From contig JAKCWW010000942.1 in the NCBI GenBank assembly GCA_026260175.1, forward strand, positions 47,411 to 86,164: a stretch of DNA of 38,754 nucleotides, given 5' to 3'. Below, piece after piece: positions 22,186-33,745 of the stretch (positions are counted from its first letter, which is position 1; every line of letters begins with the position of its first letter). Made by a program: the position numbers and the translations under genes. The stretch comes from Reticulitermes lucifugus. Taxonomy: Eukaryota > Arthropoda > Insecta > Blattodea > Rhinotermitidae. The notes under the pieces were generated by a model. The model worked only from the letters and a program-made list of their open reading frames with translations. It was not told where the DNA came from and did not search any database.

Positions 22186-23740
22186 CATGCAGGCTCGTGG
22201 TAGGAGGACATACCACAGTGGCTGAGCACACGCCGACTAAAGGACCAGAGGCTAGACAAGACCAGCGCAAATGCCTATTGGCCGCCACCACAGTGACTGA
22301 GCCCACGACGACCAAAGGAACAGAGGCGATACCAGACCAATGCCATTGCCCATCGGCCCGCCACCATAGTGACTGAGACCACGCCGACCGAAAAAAAGGG
22401 CTAGACCGGACCAACGCCCATGCCTTTCGACCCGCCGCCAAATTGGGTGATCCCACGACGAAAATAGGAACAGAAGCGGGGCCAGACCAACGCCCTAGCA
22501 TATCGGCCCGCCACAACGGTGAATGAGCCAATTCCTACCAATGGAACAGAGGCGTGACCACATCACCGCCCTTGCCTATCGGTTCGCCACCACAGAGACT
22601 GAGCACACCCCGACCAAAGGAACTGAGGCTAGACCAGACCAACGTCCTTGCCTATCGGCCAGCCACCACATTGTCTGAGCCCACGCCGAACAAAGGAACA
22701 GGGGCCAGACCAGACCAACGTCCTTGCCTATCGGCCCGTCACCACAGTGAATGAGCCCAAGCCGAAAAAAGAAACAGAGGTGAGAACAGTACAACGCCCT
22801 TGCCTATCGGCTCACCACCTCAGTTACTGAGCCCACGCCGACCAAAGGAACAGGGGCGTGACCAGACCAACGCCCTTGCTTATCGAGCCGTCACCTCAGT
22901 GACTGAGACCACGCCGACCAAAGGAACAGAGACAAGACCTGATCTACGCCCTTGTCTTTCGACCCGCCACCACAGTGACTGAGCCCACGCCGACCAAAAA
23001 ACATAGGCGAGAATAGACCAACGCCGTGCCTATCGGCCCGACACCACAGTGACTGATTCCACGACGAAGAAAGGAACAGAGGCGAGACTAGACCAACGCC
23101 CTTGCTTATCGGCCGGCCACCACAGTGATTGAGGCCTCGCCGACCAGAGGAACAGAGGCGTGAACTGACCAACGCCCTTGCCTTGAGTCCCGCCACCACA
23201 AAGATTGAGCCCACGCCAACCAAAGGAACAGAGGCGAGACCAGACTAACACCTTTGCCTATCGTCCCGACATCACAGTGTCTGAGACCACGAAATTCCAA
23301 AGGAACAGAGGCGAGACCAGACCAACGCACTTGCCGATCGGCCCGCCACCACTGTGACTGAGACCACCCCGACCAAAGGAACAGATGCGAGACCAGTCAA
23401 ACACCCTCGCCTTTCGGCCGCCACCACAGTGAAGGAGCCAACGACAACCAAAGGAACAGAGGCGAGACCAGACTAACACCTTTGCCTATCGTCCCGACAT
23501 CACAGTGTCTGAGACCACGAAATTCCAAAGGAACAGAGGCGAGACCAGAACAACGCCATTGCCTATCAGCCCGCCACCACAGTGAATGAGCCCACGCCGA
23601 CAGAAGGAACAGAGGCGAGACCTGACCAACTCCCTTGTTATCGGCCCGTCACCACAGTGACTGGTCCCACGCCGAACATCGTAACAGAGATGAGACGAGG
23701 CCAACGCCCTTGCTTATCAGCCCACCTCCACAATGATTAA
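22186..23740 (+). repeat. 76-bp satellite, subfamily A, second block (~20 monomers)
   Basis: Same monomer and orientation as the block at 18,890-21,310, entered through the same 52-bp stub. Part of it (23,251-23,470) is nearly identical to 20,772-20,990, and a 3-monomer (228-bp) tandem duplication begins at 23,251 and 23,479. It ends abruptly at GCCCACGCG near 23,740, where orientation flips. Confidence 0.95.
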
Positions 23741-26049
23741 GCCCACGCGTCATGGCCTCTGTTCGTTCGGTTGGCGTGGGCTAAGTCAGCCATGGTCGTG
23801 GCGGGCACGACATTTCAGGGCGCTGCTCTGGCCTGTGTTCGCTTGGTCAGCGCGGGCTCTGCTAGCCACTGTGGAGGAGGGCTCGGCAGTTGAGTGCGCT
23901 GCTCTGGTCTCTGTTCGCTTGGTCGGCGGGGCTCACAAAGTCAGTGAGGTGGCTGGCACGACAAGTGAGGGCGCTGCTCTAGCCTCTTCGCTTTGTCGGC
24001 ATGGCCGCATCCAACCACTGCGGTGGCTGTCACGACAGGTGATGGCGCTGATATGGATTCTGTTCTCTTGGTCGGCGTGGGACCAGGCACCCACTATGGT
24101 GGCGGGCAAGACAGGTGAGGGCGCAGATCTGGCCACTGTTTTCTTTGTCAGCGAGGGCTCAGCAAGCCACTGAGGGGCGGGCACGACAGGTGACGGGCTG
24201 CTCTGGGCTCTGTTCGCTTGGTCGTCTTGGGATCAGCCAACCACTGTGGTGGCGGGAACTACAGTTGAGGACGCTGTTGTGGCCTAATTTCGCTCGCTCG
24301 GCGTTGTCTCAGCCAGCCACTGGGGTGGCGGGGACGACAGGTGAGGACGCTGTCCTGGCCTTTGTTCGCTTGGCCAACGTTGGCTCACCCAGCCACTATG
24401 GTTGCGGGCAAGAAGTTGAGGAGCTGCTCTGGCCTCTGTTCGCTCGGTTGGCGTGGGCACAGCCAGCCACTGTTGTGGCGGACACGACAGGTGAGGACGC
24501 TGTTGTGGCCTCTGTTCGCGCGGTCGGCGTGGTCTCACCCAGCAAATGGGGTGGCGGGGACGACAGGTGAGGACTCTTCTCTGGCCTCCGTTCACTTGGC
24601 CAACGTGGGCTCAGCCAGCCACTGTTTTTTCGGGCAGGACAAGTATAGGCGCTGCTCTGGCCTCAGTTCTCTCGGTCGGCGTGGGCTCAGACAGACACTG
24701 TGTTGGTGGGAACGGCAGGTGAGGGCGCTGCTCTGGCCTCTGATCACATGGTCGGCGTGGGGCATGCTAGCCACTGTGTTGTCGGGCAAGTCAGGTAAGG
24801 TTGCTGCTCTGGACTCTGTTCGCATATTCGTGTTGGGCTCAGCCATTCACTGGGGTGATGGGCACGACAGGTGAGAGCGCTGCACGGGCCTCTGTTCGAT
24901 CGGTCATTGTGGGGCCAGGCAGCAACTGTGGTCGCAGGAAGGGCAGGTGACGACGCTGCTCTGACCTCTGATCCCTTGGTCGTCGTCGGCTATCCAGCCA
25001 CTATGGTAGCGGGAACGACAGTTGAGGGCGCTGCTCTGGCCTCTGTTTGCTCGGTAGGCGTGGGCTCAGCCAGCCACTGTGGTGGCGGTCACGACAGGTG
25101 AGGGCGCTGCTCTGGCCTCTGTTTGCTCGGTCGGCGTGGGCTCAGACAGCTACTGTGTTGGCAGGCAAGACAAGTGAGGGCGATTCTCTGGCCTCTGTTC
25201 GCTCGGTCGGCATGGGCTCATTCAGCCAATGCGATTGCGGGCACGACAGGTGAGGGCGCTGCTCTGTCCTCTGTTCTCTCGGTCGGCGTGCGCTCATCCA
25301 GCCACTGGAGTGGCGGGGACGACAGGTGAGGGCGCTGCTCTGGCCTCTGTTCACTTCGTCAGCATGGGCTAGGACAGCCACTGTACTGGCGGGCACAACA
25401 GGTGATTTTGCTGCTCTGGCCTCGGTTCGCTTGGACGGCGTGGGCTCAGCCAGCCACTGTGGTGGCAATTACTATAGATGAGGGCGCTGCTCTGGCCTCT
25501 TTTCCCTCGGTCGTCGTGGGCTCAGCCAGCCACTGTGGTGAATGGCACGACTGGTGAGGACGCTGTTCTGGTCTGTGTTCGCTCAGTCGGCATGAGCTCT
25601 GCCAGACACTGTGGTGGAAGGCATGTCAGGGGAGGGTGTTTCTCTGGCCTCTGTTCGCATAGTCGTGTTGGGCTCAGCCAGCCACTGTTGTGGAGTGCAA
25701 GATAGGTGAGTGCGCTTTTCTTGCCACTGTTCGGTTGGTCGGCCTGGGCTCAGCCAGCCACTGTGGTGGCGGGCACGACAGGTCTTGGCGCTGCTCTGGC
25801 CTCTTTCCGCTCGGTCGGCGTGGGCTCATTCAGCCACTATGGTGGCGGGCATGACAGATGAGGGTGCTGTTCTGGCCTCTTTTCGCTCGGTCGGCATGGG
25901 CTCTGCCATCCACTGTAGTGTCGACACGACAGATCATGGAGTTGCTCTGGCCTCTTTTAGCTCGGTCGGCGAGGGCACAGCCAGCCACTATGGTGGCATG
26001 CACGATAGTTGAGGGCGCTGCTCTGGCTTCTGTTCTCTCGGTCTGCGTG
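23741..26049 (-). repeat. 76-bp satellite, subfamily B, inverted orientation (~30 monomers)
   Basis: The + strand shows GGGCTCAGCCAGCCACTGTG, GGCGGGCACGACAGGTGAGG and GCTCTGGCCTCTGTTCGCTC with a 76-bp period. Its reverse complement shares GCCACCACAGTG, GAGCCCACGCCGACC, GAACAGAGGC and GCCC with subfamily A, so the two are related monomers of equal length in opposite orientation. B contains an extra GGCT relative to A and has CCTCACCTGTCGTG where A has CCTTGCCTATCGG. Open frames such as 24,341-24,874 are spurious. Confidence 0.93.
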
Positions 26050-26872
26050 AGTTGTTAATGGGCAGGTATATTCCATCGACGCCTAGCGTTGGTACGCTTT
26101 AAGTTGATTGATTTCCAAAGTGTTGTGGCATTTTCTGAGTCCTTAACCTAGGGATATAAGTGGATTAGGTTTGAATATTACATCTACGCTAGGGGTCACA
26201 ACGCCCTAAACGTAAGGAATTGTGTGAGGCTCCGACACCTGTCATCACGCGGCATAAATCTGAGGAAGTGTGTGGCTTTGGTGTATAAGGAAAGGGTGGG
26301 GTTGAGATGCAGAAGATGCCAGGCGTCTGTTGTGAGTAACGTGGCCCATTGTTTGAGAAGGTTGTATCTGTAGCAGGTCAGAAATTAAACTTGCCCCAGG
26401 GAAATTGAGACGAACAGTACGAGACATACGTGAGTTCTAAAAGATAAAACAGGTTCAAGAAGTGAGGAATATTTACGTGCTTAAAAATCAACACACACAC
26501 TTCGTGTAAGAAAAGGCTCATGCAACTTGGGATCAGCTGGTGGGTAATGTGTTGCATATTGCATACTCATTTTGTATTGTGTTACAGGAAGTGGTGTACA
26601 TTAAATACACACTCAGTAGTGAAATGTTCTTATTTTATTTTTATTAATATACGTTCTGTTTACATGAATTCAGGTTAAATGTTACTGTATGAAGTGTATG
26701 CAATACACAAATGTCTTATCAATATGCGTACATCAGAATATATATTGAAATGTCTTTGAATCCTCGTTACACACACACATATTGCAGTCAATCTTCTACG
26801 TCACGTATATACACACACACATTAAAAGAAAGATAATAAAAGTTTGCCGGTGATTTCATCGAATAACACGTC
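26050..26872. other. non-satellite insertion inside the satellite array
   Basis: About 820 bp of AT-rich sequence interrupts the array between TCTGCGTGAG (26,049) and TCTCTGGCCTGTGC (26,872). It has three ACACACAC tracts (about 26,490, 26,771 and 26,813) and no open frame above 60 codons. I see no terminal inverted repeats. The monomer segment CTCTGGC...GCGTG appears on both sides, but since that is satellite sequence it cannot be told apart from a duplicated target site. Confidence 0.75.
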
Positions 26873-29800
26873 TCTGGCCTGTGCACTCTCGGTCAGCGTG
26901 GGCTCAGCCAGCTAATTTGGTGGCGGGAACGACAGGTGAGGTCGCATTTCTGGCCTCTGATCTCTTGGTCGGCGTGGGCTCAGCCAGCCACTGGTGTGGC
27001 GGGGACGACAGGTAAGGACGCTGCTCTGGCCCTTGTTCGCTTGGCCAACGTGGGCTCAGCCAGCCACTGTTGCGGCGGGCAAGACAGTTGAGGGCGCAGC
27101 TCTGGCCTCTGTTCGCTTCGTCGCATGGGCTCAGCCAGGCACTGTGGTGGCGAGCACGAAAGTGAGGGCGCTGCTCTGACGTCTGTTTGGTTGGTCGGCG
27201 CGGTCTCTGCTAGCCACTGTGGTGGAACGCTCGGCAGTTGAGTGACGTGCTCTGGTCTCTGTTCTCTGGGTCGGCGGGGCTCACAAAGGCAGTGAGGTGG
27301 CGTGCACGACAGGTGAGGGCGCTGCTCTAGCCTCTTCGCGTTGTAGGCGTGATGGTGATGGCGCTGATGTTGCCTCAGTTCTATTGGTCGGCGTGGGCTC
27401 AGCCAGCCACTGTAGTTGCAGTCACGACAGGTGAGGGCGCTGCTCTGGCCTCAGTCCTCTCGGTCGGTGTGGGCTCAGCCACTCACTATGTTGGCGGGCA
27501 CGACAGGTGAGGGCGCTGCTCTGGCCTCTGATCTCTCGGTCAGCGTGGGACCTGCTAGCCACTGTGGTCGCAGTAAGGGCAGTTGAGGACGCTGCTCTGG
27601 CCCATGATCGCTTGGTCGGCGTCGGCTCTCCCAGCCACTAAGGTAGCGGGAGCGACAGTTGAGGGCGCTGCTCTGGACTCTGTTTGCGCGGTCGGCGTGG
27701 GCTCAGCCAGCCACTATGGTGGCGGTCACGAAAATTGAGGGCGATTCTCTGGCCTCTGTTCGCTCGGTCGGTATGGGGGATTATTCAGCCACTGTGATAT
27801 CGGGAACGACAGGTGAGGGCGCTGCTCTGGCCTCTGTTCTCTCGGTCGGCGTGCGCTGAGCCAGCCACTGGGGTGGCGTAAACGAGAGTTGCGGGCGCAG
27901 ATCTGGCTTCAGTTCGCTTGGTCGGCGTGGGCTCAGGATGCCACTGTGGGGCAGGAACGACAGGTGAGGGCGCTGCTTTTACCTCTGTTCGCTCGGTCTG
28001 GCCTCTGTTCGCTTGGTCGGCGTGGGATCAGACAGCCACTGTGGTGGCGGGCACGACATGTGAGGGCGCTGCTCTGGCCAATGTTCGTTCGGTCGGAGTG
28101 GGCACATCGAGCCAATGTGGTGGCAAGCAAAATAGGTGAGGGCGCTGATCTAGCCTCTATTCGCTTTGTCGGCGTGGGTTCAGCCAGCATCTGTGGTGGC
28201 AGGCGGGACAGGTGAGGGTGCTACTCTGGCCAGTGTTCGGATAGTCGTGTTGGGCTCAACCTGCCACTGTGGTGGAGGGCACGACAGGTGATGGCGCTGC
28301 TCAGGTCTCTGTTCCCTCGTTCGGCGTGGGCTCAGGAAGCCACTGAGGTGGCGGGCACGAACGCTGAGGGCGCTGCTGTGGCCTCTTTTCGCTCGGCCGG
28401 CGTGGGCTTAGACAGCCACTGTGGTGGCGGGCACGACAGGTGGCGGCTCTGTTCTTTCCTCTGCTCGCTAGGTCGGCGTGGGCTCAGCCATTCACTGTGG
28501 TGGCGGTCACGACAGGTGAGGGCGCTGCTCTGGCCTCTGTTCTATCGGTGGGCGTGGGCTCAGCCAGCCACTGTGGTGGTGTGCACGACAGGTGAGGGCC
28601 CTGTTCTCACCTCTTTTCGATCGTTTGGAATGGGCTCAGCCACCCACTATGGAGGCGGGCACGATAGGTGGCGGCGCGGTTATGGCCTCTGTTCGCTTGG
28701 TCGGCGTGGGCTCAGCCAGCCACTACGGTGGCGTGCATTTCAGTTGAGGGCGCTGCTACGGTCTCTGATCCCTCGGAGAGCGAGGGCTCAGACAGCCATT
28801 ATCGTGGCAGCACGATAGGTGAGGGCGCTTCTCTGGCCTCTGTTCGATCGGTCGCCCTGGGCTCAACCAGCCGTTGTGTTGGCGGGAACGAGATTTGAGG
28901 CCGCGACTCTGTCTTCTGTTCGGTAGGTCGGCGTGGGAGCATGTAGCCACTGTGGTGGCGAACACGACAGGTGAGGGCGATTCTCTGCCCTCAGTTCCCT
29001 TGTTCGGCGTGTGGTCAGCCAGCCATTGTGGTGGCGGGCACTGAAATTGAGGGCGCTTCTCTGGCCTGTCTTCGCTTGGTCGGCGAGGGCTCAACCAGCC
29101 TCTGCGGTGGTGGGCACGAAAGTTGACAGCGCTGCTCTCCTCTCTGATCGCTTGGTTCGCGAGGGCTCAGCCAGCAACTGTGGTAGCGTTCACGACAGTT
29201 GAGGGCACAGTTCTGGCCTCTGTTCGCTCGGAGGGCGTGGGCTTAGCCAGCCACTGTGGTGGCGGCCACGAAAAGTGAGGGCGCTGTTCAGGCCTCTGTT
29301 CGCTCATTTGGCGTGGGCTTAGCCAGCCACTGTGGTAGTGGGCACGAAGGTTGATGGCGTTGCTCTGGCTTCTGTTCGGTCGGTTGGCGTGGGTTTAGAC
29401 AGCCACTGTGGTAATGGGCACGACAGATGAGGGGGCTGCTCTGGCCTCTGTTCGCTTGTTCGTCATGGGCTCACAATGGCAATTTGTTGGCGGGCACAAC
29501 AGGTGACGGAGCTGCTCCAGGCGCTGTACGCTCCGTCGGCGTGGGTCAACTAGAATTTATGTTGGCATGCACGACAGATGAGAACACAGTTCTGGACTCA
29601 GTTCGCTAGGTCGGCGTGGTCTCAGCCAGCCCTTGTATTGGCGGCACGACAGGTGAGGGCGCTGTTTGGCCTCTGTTCGCTTTGTCGGCGTGGACACATG
29701 CAGCCACTGAGGTGATGGGCACGAAAGTTGAGGGCGCTGCTCTGGCCTCTGTTCGATCATTCGGCGTGGGCTCGGCAAGGCCAATGTGGTAGCGGGCAAG

Positions 29801-32800
29801 AAAGTTAAGGACGCTGCTCAGTTTTCTGTTTGCTTGGTCGGCGTGGGTTCACAAATTCACTGTGTTGGCGGGCACGACAAGTGAGTGCGCTGCTCTGGCC
29901 TCTGTTCGCTTGGTCGGCGTGGGCACAGTCAGCCACTGTGGTGGCGGGCACGACAGTTAAGAGCGCAGATCTGGCTTCAGTTCGCTTGGTCGGCGTGGGC
30001 TCAACAAGCCACTGTGTGGCAGGCACGAAAGGTGAGAGCGCTGCTCTGGGCTCTGATCGCTTTTTCGACCTGGGCTGAGCGAGCCACTGTGGTGGTGGGC
30101 ACGAAAGATGTGGGCGTTACTCTGGCCTCTGATCGCTCTGTCGGTGTGGGGTCAGCAAGCCACTGTGTTGGCGGTCACGACAGGTGAGGACGCTGTTTTG
30201 ATCTCTGTTCGCTCGGTCGGCGTTTTCTCAGACAGCCACTGGGCTGGTGGGGACGACAGGTGAGAACGCTGCTCTGACTTCTGTTCGCTTCGCCAAAATG
30301 GGCTTAACCAGCCACTGTTGTTTCGGGCAAGACAGTTGAGGCCGCTGCTCTGGCTTCTGTTGTCTTAGTCGGCATGGGCTCAGCAAGCCACTGTGGTGGC
30401 GGGCACGACAGGTGAAGGCGCTGCTCTGGTCTCTGTTCGCATGGTCGGCGTGGGCTCAGCAATCAACTGTGGGGAGGGCACGAAAGGTGAGGGCGATGCT
30501 CTGGGATCTGTTCTCTAAGTCGGCGTAGGCCCAGAGAGCCACTGTGTGAGCGGGCACGAAATTTGAGGGCACCACTCTGGCCTCTCTTCGCTCTGTCGTC
30601 GTGGGCTCACTCAGCGACTGTGGTGGCGGGCAAAACAGTTGAGGACGCTCTTGTGGCCTCTGTTCGCTCGGTCGTCGTGGGCTCAACCAATCACTGTGGT
30701 AGCGGGGACGACAGGTGAGGGTGCTGCTCTGGCCTCTGTTAGCTTGGTAGGCGTGGGATCAACCAGTCACTATGTTGGCGGGCACGACAGGTGAAGGCGC
30801 TGCTCTGGACTCTTCGCTTGGTCGGCGTGGGATCAACAAGCCACTGTCGTGGCGGGCACGACAGGTGAGGGCGCTGATCGGGACTCTGTTCGCTCGGTCG
30901 GCGAGGGCTCAGCCAGCCACTGTGTTGTCGGGCACAACAGGTGTGAACGGTGTTGTGGCCGCTGTTCGCTCGGTCGGCGTGGACTCAAACAGTCACTGTG
31001 GTAGCTGGCAGGATAGGTGAGAGCGCTGCTCTGGCGTCTGATAGCTTGGTCGACGTGGGCTCACACAGCCACTGTGGTGGCGGGCACGACACGTGAGGCC
31101 GCTGCTCTTGCTTCTCTTTGCTTTTTTGGCGTGGGTTCAGGCAGCCATTGTGGTGGCGGGCACGACATTTGGGGGAGCAGCTCTGGCCTCTGTTCGCTTG
31201 GTCGGCATGGCTTCAGAGAGCCACTGTGGAGGCGGGCACGACAAGTAATTGCGCTGTTCCGGCCTGTGTTCGCTCGGTCGGCGTGGGCACATCGTGCCAC
31301 TGTGGTGGCGGGCACGACATGTTAGGGCGCTGCTGAGGACACTTTCCCCTCGGTGGGCGTGGAATCAGCCACCCACTGTGGTGACGGGCACGACATGTGA
31401 GGGCGCTGCTGTAGCCTCTGTTCGCTTGGTCGGCGTGGGCTCAGGCAGCCTCTGTGTTGGCGGGCACGACGGTTGAGGGCGATTCTTTGACCTCTGTTCT
31501 CTTGTTGGGCATGGGATCAGAGAGCTACTGTGGTGGTGTGCACGAAATGAGAGGGCGCTGCACTGGACTCTGTTCGTTTGGCCGGCGTGGGCTCAGCCAA
31601 GCACTGTGGTGGGGGGCTCGACAGTTGATTGCGATGCTCTGGCCTCTGTTCGCTTGGTCGGCGGGGGCTCAGACAGCCACTGATTTGGCGATGAAGCCAG
31701 ATGAGAGGGCTAGTCTGTCCTCTGTTAGCTTGTGAGACGTGGGATCAACCACCCACTATGTTGGCGGGCACGACAGGTGAGGGCGCTACTCTGGCCTCTT
31801 CACTTGGTCGGCGTGGGATCAGGATGCCACTGTCGTGGCGGGGACGATGGTGAGGTCGTTGTTCTGGCCTCTTTCGCTCGGTCGGCGTGGGCTCAGACAG
31901 TCATTGTGGTAGCGTGCACGACAGGTGAGAGCGCTGCTCTGACACCTGTCAACTTGGTAGGCGTTTGCTCACACAGCCACTGTGGTGGCGGGCACGACAT
32001 TTGAGGCCGCTGCTCTCGCCTCTCTTCCCTTTTTCGGCGTGGGCTCAGGCAGCCATTGTGGTGCCGGGCACTAGAGTTGCGGGCGCTACTCTAGCCTGTG
32101 TTCGCATGGTCGGCGTGGCCTCACACAGCCGCTGTGGTGGCGGGCACGACAAGTAATTGCGCTTCTCAGCCCTCTGTTCGCTCGATCGGCGTGGGAACAA
32201 CCTGCCACTGTGTTGGCGGGCACCATAGGTGAGGGCGCTGCTCTAGCCTCTGATGGCTTTGTCGTCGTGGCCCCAGCCAGCCAATGTGGTAACAGGCACG
32301 TCATGTGAGCGCGCTACTGTAGCCTCTGTTCGCTTGGCCGGCGTGGGCTCAGGAAGCCTCTGTGTTGCTGGGCACGACGGGTGAGGGCGATTTTCTGACT
32401 TCTGTTCTGTTGTTGGGCGTGGAGTCATCCAGCCACTGTCGTGGCGTACACGACACGAGACGGCGGTGCACTGGACTCTGTTCGCTTGGCCGGCGTGGGC
32501 TCAGCCAGGCACTGTGGTGGAGGGCTCGAAGGTTGATTGCGTTGCTCTGGCCTCTGTTCCCTTGGTATGCGTGGGCTCAGCCAACCACTGTGATAGCGGG
32601 CAAGACACGTGAGGGCGCTGATCTGACCTCTGTTCTCTAGGTGGCGTGGTCTGAGCCAGCCACTGTGGTGGCGGTGACGACAGGAGAGGACGCTGCTCTG
32701 GCCTATGTTCGCTTGATTGGCAGGGGTTCAACCAGCCACTGTGGTGGCGGTCACGTCCAGTGAGGGCGCTGTATATCAACTGTTCCCTTGGTCGGCAATG

Positions 32801-33713
32801 GCTCAGCCAGGCACTGTGGTGGCTGGCACGGAAGTTGAGGGCGCTTCCCTGGCCTCTGTTCGCTTGGTCGTCGTGGGTTCAGACAGACACTGTTGTGGCG
32901 GCCACGACATGTGATGGCGCTGCTCTGGCCTCTGTTCGCTCAGCCTGCGTGAGCACATCCAGTCATTGTGGTTGCGGGCACGACAGGTGAGGGCGCTACT
33001 CTAGCCTCTGTTCGCTTTGTCGGCGTGGCCCCAGTCAGAAACTTTGTTGGCTGGCACGACAGGTGAGGGCGACGATCAGGCCATTCTTCTCTTTGTCGGC
33101 GTGGGCCCAGCCAGCCAATCTGATAACGTGCATGCCATGCGAGGGCTCAGATCTCGACTCTCTTCGCTTGGTCGACGTAGACACAGCCAGCCACTGTTGT
33201 GGAGAGCACGAATGGTGAGGGCGCTGCTCTGACATCTGTTTGCGCAGAAGGTGTGGGATCTGCCAGCAACTGTAGTGGCGGGCACGACAGGTGAATGTGC
33301 TGCTCTGGCCAATATTTTATCGGTCAGCGTGGTCTCAGCCAGCCACTGTGGTGGCAGGCACGACAGGTGAGGGCGCTGCTCTGGCGTGTGTTCCCTCGGT
33401 CCGTGTGGGCTCCGCCAGCGACTGTGTTGGCTGACACGGCAGGTGAGTTTGCTGCTCTGGCCTCTGTTCGCATAGTTGGATTCGGCTCAACCTGCCACTG
33501 TAAGCGCGGGGACGCCAGGTGAGGGCGCTGCTCAGGCCTTTGTTCTATATGTCGTCGTGGGCTCAGCCACGCCCTGTGTTGTTGGCGGGCACGAGAGGTT
33601 AAGGCGCTGCTCTGGCCACTGTTCGCTCGGTCGGCGTGCGCACATCAAGCCAATGTAGTGGCAGGCACGACAGGGGAGGGCGCTGCTCTAGCCTCTGTTC
33701 GCTTTATCGTCGT
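26873..33713 (-). repeat. 76-bp satellite, subfamily B, inverted orientation, main block (~90 monomers)
   Basis: This continues the 23,741-26,049 block after the insertion. The period is exact in places (GTGGTGGC at 28,041 and 28,117). Monomers differ from one another at many positions, but sets of variant monomers recur in order, showing higher-order structure (about 908 bp, 12 monomers, between 30,740 and 32,650). No gene is present. Confidence 0.95.
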
Positions 33714-33745
33714 GGCACCATAGTGGCTGTCTGAACGCACGCCGA
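33714..33745. other. satellite orientation switch
   Basis: The + strand changes from the CGCTTTATCGTCGTGG form to CACCATAGTGGCTG and then CACGCCGAACAAGCGAA. The words TTCGCTTTATCGTCGTG and CACGCCGAACAAGCGAA are imperfect reverse complements around a ~22-bp loop, so the switch itself is a small inverted repeat. Confidence 0.85.
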
